Assembly (NCBI RefSeq): GCF_001507335.1
Contig: NZ_LMAH01000003.1
Coordinates: forward strand, 124,001-188,000
Direction of reading: 5' to 3'
Length of the DNA: 64,000 nt
From: Chryseobacterium sp. JAH
GTDB lineage: Bacteria > Bacteroidota > Bacteroidia > Flavobacteriales > Weeksellaceae
Both the position numbers and the translations under genes were made by a program. Shown here one piece after another: positions 59,980-64,000 of this stretch. The notes under the pieces were generated by a model. The model searched no databases, was not told the origin of the DNA, and worked only from the letters and a program-made list of their open reading frames with translations. How positions within the stretch are numbered: the stretch's first letter is position 1; every line of letters begins with the position of its first letter.

Positions 59980-60648
59980 TTGCCACAATCTCAAGATTTT
60001 ACCAACCAAATAAGAATACCCGAAAACAATGATTGGGTAGTTTTTATACTATTAGGCTGCCTTTTTCTCTATATCTTTATGATGAACGTTATAGAAAGAG
60101 AAGCCAACCTTAAAGATTTCCTCCTTCAAAAATACTTTGACTCAAGCAACAACTTACCCAGTTGGATTATCACTTCGTGTGTTATTACATTAAGTTTGGC
60201 AGTTTTAATCTCCCAATATGTTCCTGTGGTACCAGAATATGCCGCAAAACTACAGATATTTGGCTATCAGATGAATAAATTTGGATTTTGTTTAGCCGCA
60301 GTTTCATTATTTTATTTCCTTAGAACGGCATTGGGGTTTCTATTTTACCAAAGCATAGGAGACGGAAAAAAATGGAGTATTTTTTATTTTACCTCTACAA
60401 AATTCAACTTTATACTCTCGATTTTAGTCATTATTCTCTGCGTAACCCATTATTATTTCCCCATCGACAGAAATAATGCGTTTTTATACTATTTTTACTT
60501 TTTTGTTTTTGTTTTTATTTTCAAGATTTTTTTCTACTTATTTCACAGAAACAACATCTTACCCCAAAAATGGTATTATAAATTTTTGTATATTTGCACG
60601 CTTCAAATAGCACCTCTATTGTTGCTATGGAAGTTATTATTTATTTAA
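59980..60648 (+). CDS. DUF4271 membrane protein (probable UUG start)
   Basis: A 222-residue inner-membrane protein with about six helices (WVVFILLGCLFLYIFMM about 21-37, then SWIITSCVITLSLAVLI, LAAVSLFYFLRTALGFLF, FILSILVIILCVTHYYF, FYFFVFVFIFKIFFYLF, LYICTLQIAPLLLLWKLL). The final pattern YKFLYICTLQIAPLLLL is the hallmark of DUF4271. An ATG 36 codons upstream would overlap the divergent promoter and add a second, unlike N-terminus, so I start at TTG 59980, which gives MPQSQDFTNQIRIPENNDW. In Bacteroidota this gene typically precedes the uroporphyrinogen synthase gene, as here, 9 bp away. Function unknown. Confidence 0.82.
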   Translation: MPQSQDFTNQIRIPENNDWVVFILLGCLFLYIFMMNVIEREANLKDFLLQKYFDSSNNLPSWIITSCVITLSLAVLISQYVPVVPEYAAKLQIFGYQMNKFGFCLAAVSLFYFLRTALGFLFYQSIGDGKKWSIFYFTSTKFNFILSILVIILCVTHYYFPIDRNNAFLYYFYFFVFVFIFKIFFYLFHRNNILPQKWYYKFLYICTLQIAPLLLLWKLLFI

Positions 60649-60657
60649 TAAAAGTAC

Positions 60658-61401
60658 ATGATGAGAATAAAGTCTATATTGGTTTCTCAACCATCACCTA
60701 GTGAATCTTCTCCATATTTGGAAATTGCAAAGAAGGAAAAAATAAAGATTGATTTCCGTCCTTTTATCCACGTTGCAGGAGTTGACAACAAAGAACTCAG
60801 AACTCAGAAAATAGATTTGACGCAGTATACGGGTATTATTTTTACCAGTAAAAATGCCGTGGACCATTATTTCAGATTGGCAGAAGAGCTTAGATTTTCT
60901 GTTCCTGATACAATGAGATACATCTGTCAGTCTGAGGCAATCGCAAATTATCTTCAAAAGCACATCGTCTATAGAAAGAGAAAGATTAGTTTTGGAGAGA
61001 AGAACTTCGCAGATCTTCTGCCCTTGTTTAAGAAATTTCCTTCAGAAAAATACTTACTCCCTTCATCTGATGTTTTGAGCCCTGATATCCCCAAAACTTT
61101 AGATTCAGCAAATATTCAGTGGACGAGAGCGATTATGTATAGAACAGTCTGCAGTGATTTGACAGACATCAACATCAAAGATTATGACATGTTGATTTTC
61201 TTCAGCCCGCAAGGAATTAAGTCTCTACAGCAGAATTTCCCTGACTTCAAACAAGAAGACACGAAGATTGGAGTTTTCGGTTCTACGACATCAGCGGCGG
61301 CCGAAGAAGCTGGGTTAAACGTAGATTTAATGGCTCCTACAAAGGAAACCCCATCAATGACAATGGCCCTTGAAAAATACATCAAAAGCTTACACAAATA
61401 G
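60658..61401 (+). CDS. hemD: Uroporphyrinogen-III synthase family protein
   Basis: The enzyme closes hydroxymethylbilane to uroporphyrinogen III in haem synthesis. The 247-residue product has the two-domain alpha/beta layout: MRIKSILVSQPSPSESSPYL, YTGIIFTSKNAVDHYF (about 61-76), KYLLPSSDVLSPDIPKTLD, and YDMLIFFSPQGIKSLQQNFP then IGVFGSTTSAAAEEAGLNVD and PTKETPSMTMALEKYI at the end. Family identity is clear; activity is inferred, since some Bacteroidota copies are assigned only by fold. ATGs at 60658 and 60661 are adjacent; either may start it. A strong terminator follows. Confidence 0.88.
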   Translation: MMRIKSILVSQPSPSESSPYLEIAKKEKIKIDFRPFIHVAGVDNKELRTQKIDLTQYTGIIFTSKNAVDHYFRLAEELRFSVPDTMRYICQSEAIANYLQKHIVYRKRKISFGEKNFADLLPLFKKFPSEKYLLPSSDVLSPDIPKTLDSANIQWTRAIMYRTVCSDLTDINIKDYDMLIFFSPQGIKSLQQNFPDFKQEDTKIGVFGSTTSAAAEEAGLNVDLMAPTKETPSMTMALEKYIKSLHK

Positions 61402-61421
61402 TTTTTTAAACTTCACACCAT

Positions 61422-61461
61422 AAAGCCGTCTTTTCGCTCAAAGGAAAGATGGCTTTTTTTT
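61422..61461 (+). terminator. Rho-independent terminator after hemD
   Basis: AAAGCCGTCTTTTC, loop, GGAAAGATGGCTTT (two mismatches or wobbles), long T run. Confidence 0.85.
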
Positions 61462-61554
61462 AATTAAATTTGAACAAAAATTAATATTGAATAAAATAGC
61501 TTTTTAATACTTATTTCTACACCAAATTTATTCAGTTAAAATAAAACCATTCGG

Positions 61555-63600
61555 ATGACAGCTCCCCAAGCAAAAAAAATAGAAAACATACTCGAAATTC
61601 ACGGAGATAAAAGAATTGACAATTATTTCTGGATGAATGATCGCGAAAACCCTGAAGTCATCAAGTATCTCGAAGAAGAAAATGCGTACGAAGAAACGAT
61701 GATGAAAGAAACGCAAGCTTTTCAGGAAGAACTCTATCAGGAAATGAAAGCCCGTTACAAAAAAGATGATGAATCTTTACCTTACTTTTTTAATGAATAC
61801 TGGTATATCGTACGTTATGAAGAAGGAAAAGAATACCCTATTTTCTGCAGAAGATTCCACACAATGGAAAATCCTGAAGAAATCATTCTGGATGTTAACA
61901 TTCTTGCCGAAGGTCAGGAGTTTTTTGAGGTTGCGAATGTTGCAGTAAGCCCAAATAACGAATTGGTATCATTCTCAGAAGATAATGTCGGGAGAAGAAT
62001 CTACAGCTTGAATTTCAAAAATTTACTGACCGGTGAAATTCTTTCAGATAAAATAGAAAACACAACAGGAAAAGCAGTCTGGGCAAATGATAACAAGCAC
62101 ATTTTTTACATCAGAAAAGATGAAAGTCTTCGTGCATACAAAGTTTATCGTCATGAATTAGGAACAGACCCTTCAGAAGATGTTTTGATTTTCCATGAAG
62201 AAGATGAAACTTTTGACGTGAATGTTTTTAAAACCAAATCTTTAGAATACATCTTCCTTGCAAGTTCAAGCACGATTTCTGATGAGCACCATTTCATTCC
62301 TTCAGACAATGTTTTCGCAGAATGGAAAGTGATCCAGCCAAGAATCGATGATCTGGAATATTCTGTGGAACATTACGAAGATGAGTTTTACATTATCACC
62401 AATGCAGACGACGCAACGAATTTCAAAATTGTCAAGACCAAAATCGACAATTGCGGAATGGAAAACTGGGTGGATGTCATCCCTCACCGTGCCGAAGTTT
62501 TACTGGAAGGCTTTGAAATTTTCAAAGATTATCTTGTTTTGGAAGAAAGAGAGGAAGGACTTTTACAGATAAAAATCATCAACGAGAAAGACGGAGAATC
62601 GCATGATTTACCTTTCTCAGATCCCACATATACCGCTTACATTGGTTTAAATTTAGAATTTAATACAGAAATTTTGCGTTACGGCTATACTTCGCTTACA
62701 GTTCCTAGTTCTACTTTTGAATATAATATGAAAGACAAAACCACTAAGCTTCTGAAACAACAGGAAGTTTTGGGCGGAAAATTTGTGGCTGAAAATTATA
62801 TTTCTGAAAGAATTTGGGCAGATTCGAGAGATGGCGAAACTAAAATTCCGATTTCTTTGGTTTATCATAAAGACACTCAAAAAACAGCAGAAACCCCTGT
62901 TCTTTTATATGGTTACGGAAGCTACGGACATACGGTCGACGCAAGTTTTTCTAATGTAAGACTTTCAATTCTGGACCGAGGTTTCATCTATGCCATCGCA
63001 CACATTCGTGGCGGAGAATACCTAGGAAGAGAATGGTACGAGGAAGGAAAAATGCTGTTTAAAAAGAACACCTTTTTCGACTTCATCGATGCCGGAAAAT
63101 ATTTAATAAAAGAAAATTACACGTCATCAAGACACATGTACGCAATGGGTGGCAGCGCCGGAGGCTTGTTGGTAGGAGCTGTCGTTAATTACGAACCAAA
63201 GTTATTTAACGGGATTGTTGCACAGGTGCCTTTCGTAGACGTTGTAACCACGATGTTGGATGAAACTATTCCTCTAACGACCGGAGAATATGACGAATGG
63301 GGAAATCCGAATGATGAAGAGTATTATCATTACATGAAAGACTATTCGCCATACGACAATGTGGAAGCCAAAGATTACCCGAATATGTTGATCACAACAG
63401 GTTTTCATGATTCTCAGGTACAGTATTGGGAACCTGCAAAATGGGTAGCCAAATTACGCGAGCTGAAAACCGACGACAATCTTTTATTATTTAAAACTGA
63501 TATGAGTTCTGGTCACGGCGGCGCAAGCGGAAGATTTGAATCTTTAAAAGAAGATGCACTGGAATATGCATTTTTGCTGAAGCTTGAACATAAAATTTAA
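61555..63600 (+). CDS. ptrB: Oligopeptidase B-type S9 peptidase
   Basis: A 681-residue serine peptidase of the prolyl-oligopeptidase clan; oligopeptidase B cuts after basic residues in short peptides. N-terminal part (MTAPQAKKIENILEIHGDKR, DNYFWMNDRENPEVIKYLEE) leads into a seven-bladed propeller (about 75-410), then the hydrolase: PVLLYGYGSYGHTVDASFS (oxyanion region), IRGGEYLGREWYEEGK, nucleophile GGSAGGLL (Ser about 533), PNMLITTGFHDSQVQYWEPAKW (Asp) and SSGHGGASGRFE (His about 653). The YGSYG and RGGE blocks favour oligopeptidase B. No signal peptide, so cytoplasmic. Complete length. Confidence 0.93.
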   Translation: MTAPQAKKIENILEIHGDKRIDNYFWMNDRENPEVIKYLEEENAYEETMMKETQAFQEELYQEMKARYKKDDESLPYFFNEYWYIVRYEEGKEYPIFCRRFHTMENPEEIILDVNILAEGQEFFEVANVAVSPNNELVSFSEDNVGRRIYSLNFKNLLTGEILSDKIENTTGKAVWANDNKHIFYIRKDESLRAYKVYRHELGTDPSEDVLIFHEEDETFDVNVFKTKSLEYIFLASSSTISDEHHFIPSDNVFAEWKVIQPRIDDLEYSVEHYEDEFYIITNADDATNFKIVKTKIDNCGMENWVDVIPHRAEVLLEGFEIFKDYLVLEEREEGLLQIKIINEKDGESHDLPFSDPTYTAYIGLNLEFNTEILRYGYTSLTVPSSTFEYNMKDKTTKLLKQQEVLGGKFVAENYISERIWADSRDGETKIPISLVYHKDTQKTAETPVLLYGYGSYGHTVDASFSNVRLSILDRGFIYAIAHIRGGEYLGREWYEEGKMLFKKNTFFDFIDAGKYLIKENYTSSRHMYAMGGSAGGLLVGAVVNYEPKLFNGIVAQVPFVDVVTTMLDETIPLTTGEYDEWGNPNDEEYYHYMKDYSPYDNVEAKDYPNMLITTGFHDSQVQYWEPAKWVAKLRELKTDDNLLLFKTDMSSGHGGASGRFESLKEDALEYAFLLKLEHKI

Positions 63601-63654
63601 TTTTAATCAAACGTAAGACCTTTGATTAATGACAATAAAATAAATTCTTAAAAG

Positions 63655-63996
63655 ATGACAGAAGCAGAATTATGGGCTAAGGTTGAAGAATTTTTTGTAA
63701 TCAATTTCGACACAGAAAAACATCCGCAGATCGACACCATTTTATTTTTAATTGGCGTTCAGGAATTAGGAAGCGGCCAACAAAAATATACAAAAGACGA
63801 CAAACTCAACATCCTTCACATCGCAGTATGCAGGTTGCTAGAACCTTTTGGTTACTTCAAATTTTCTCACTACGACAAAGACGGATATCCACACTTTGAG
63901 GAGGTAGAAAAACTTCCCGAACTGAAGCCTAATGAACAACAACTTCTGATGAAGAAGGCAATTATCCATTATTTTCAGGAGGAGGAATTGATATAA
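63655..63996 (+). CDS. Small cytoplasmic protein, unknown function
   Basis: A 113-residue protein without signal or membrane segment. Sequence starts MTEAELWAKVEEFFVINFDT and includes DTILFLIGVQELGSGQQKYT, KDDKLNILHIAVCRLLEPFG and FEEVEKLPELKPNEQQLLMK, suggesting a helical protein with conserved GVQELG and HIAVCRLLEPFGYF. I believe it is conserved in flavobacteria but know no domain name. It follows the S9 peptidase gene by 54 bp on the same strand. A fairly long N-terminal helix and one internal Cys are the only marks. Confidence 0.75.
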   Translation: MTEAELWAKVEEFFVINFDTEKHPQIDTILFLIGVQELGSGQQKYTKDDKLNILHIAVCRLLEPFGYFKFSHYDKDGYPHFEEVEKLPELKPNEQQLLMKKAIIHYFQEEELI

Positions 63997-64000
63997 ATAC

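Noticed and set aside
1..64000. tRNA, rRNA, riboswitch, prophage, transposase or defence genes
   Set aside because: I found no cloverleaf or rRNA-like sequence in the gaps and no integrase, transposase, nuclease-defence or toxin pair among the proteins.

Overview
The window looks like a chromosomal stretch from a flavobacterium of the Weeksellaceae, most likely Chryseobacterium or a close relative. Several signs agree: AT-rich DNA, Bacteroidota-type promoter boxes (TAnnTTTG) with almost no Shine-Dalgarno sequences, three TonB-dependent receptors, four secreted proteins with a type IX secretion (T9SS) type B sorting domain, an XrtF exosortase pair, and a Rho factor with a long disordered insert. 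I see no tRNA, rRNA, CRISPR array, transposase or prophage gene. Most genes are core genes of the group.

Layout. 1-6.6 kb (minus strand): a SusC-type receptor cut by the window edge, a lipoprotein, and mfd. 6.8-11.6 kb (plus): small secreted proteins and lipoproteins, a GH3-family protein, a frameshifted lipoprotein gene beside its intact paralogue, and an MFS transporter. 11.7-23.1 kb: four tandem T9SS type B surface proteins, split into two pairs by dnaB and rnhA. 23.3-26.4 kb: nitroreductase, nadB, nadC (quinolinate/NAD synthesis). 26.6-32 kb: a TonB receptor, a four-helix membrane protein, asd, and a CDF metal exporter. 32-33 kb (minus): xrtF and its partner. 33.1-36.2 kb: sugar kinase, stand-alone RapZ C-terminal domain, nucleotidyltransferase and LOG protein, which I read as an amino-sugar/peptidoglycan recycling cluster. 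36.9-43.2 kb: TonB receptor plus DUF5689 lipoprotein, divergent from a secreted endonuclease/phosphatase-fold enzyme. 43.2-46.3 kb: a DUF6146 protein, superoxide dismutase and rho. 46.5-50.5 kb (plus): DUF4293, an unknown protein, an M28 peptidase, an ABC exporter and DUF1801. 50.5-55.8 kb (minus): rsfS-ftsH, then LUD-cdsA-psd (ribosome hibernation, membrane proteolysis, phospholipid synthesis). 55.9-64 kb: birA; a minus operon of dolichol-phosphate-mannose-type glycosyltransferase, DUF4296, tgt and LptF/G; then DUF4271-hemD, oligopeptidase B and a small unknown protein.

The most interesting observations are: the mosaic relationship among the four T9SS proteins (N-termini pair one way, C-termini another); -7 promoter boxes only 4-5 nt from start codons, implying leaderless mRNAs; terminators whose T-tract doubles as the next promoter's -7 box; the kinase/RapZ-C/nucleotidyltransferase/LOG cluster; a Tgt without its zinc cysteines; and a poly-A frameshift in a lipoprotein gene. 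I found no complete system that I can call entirely new.
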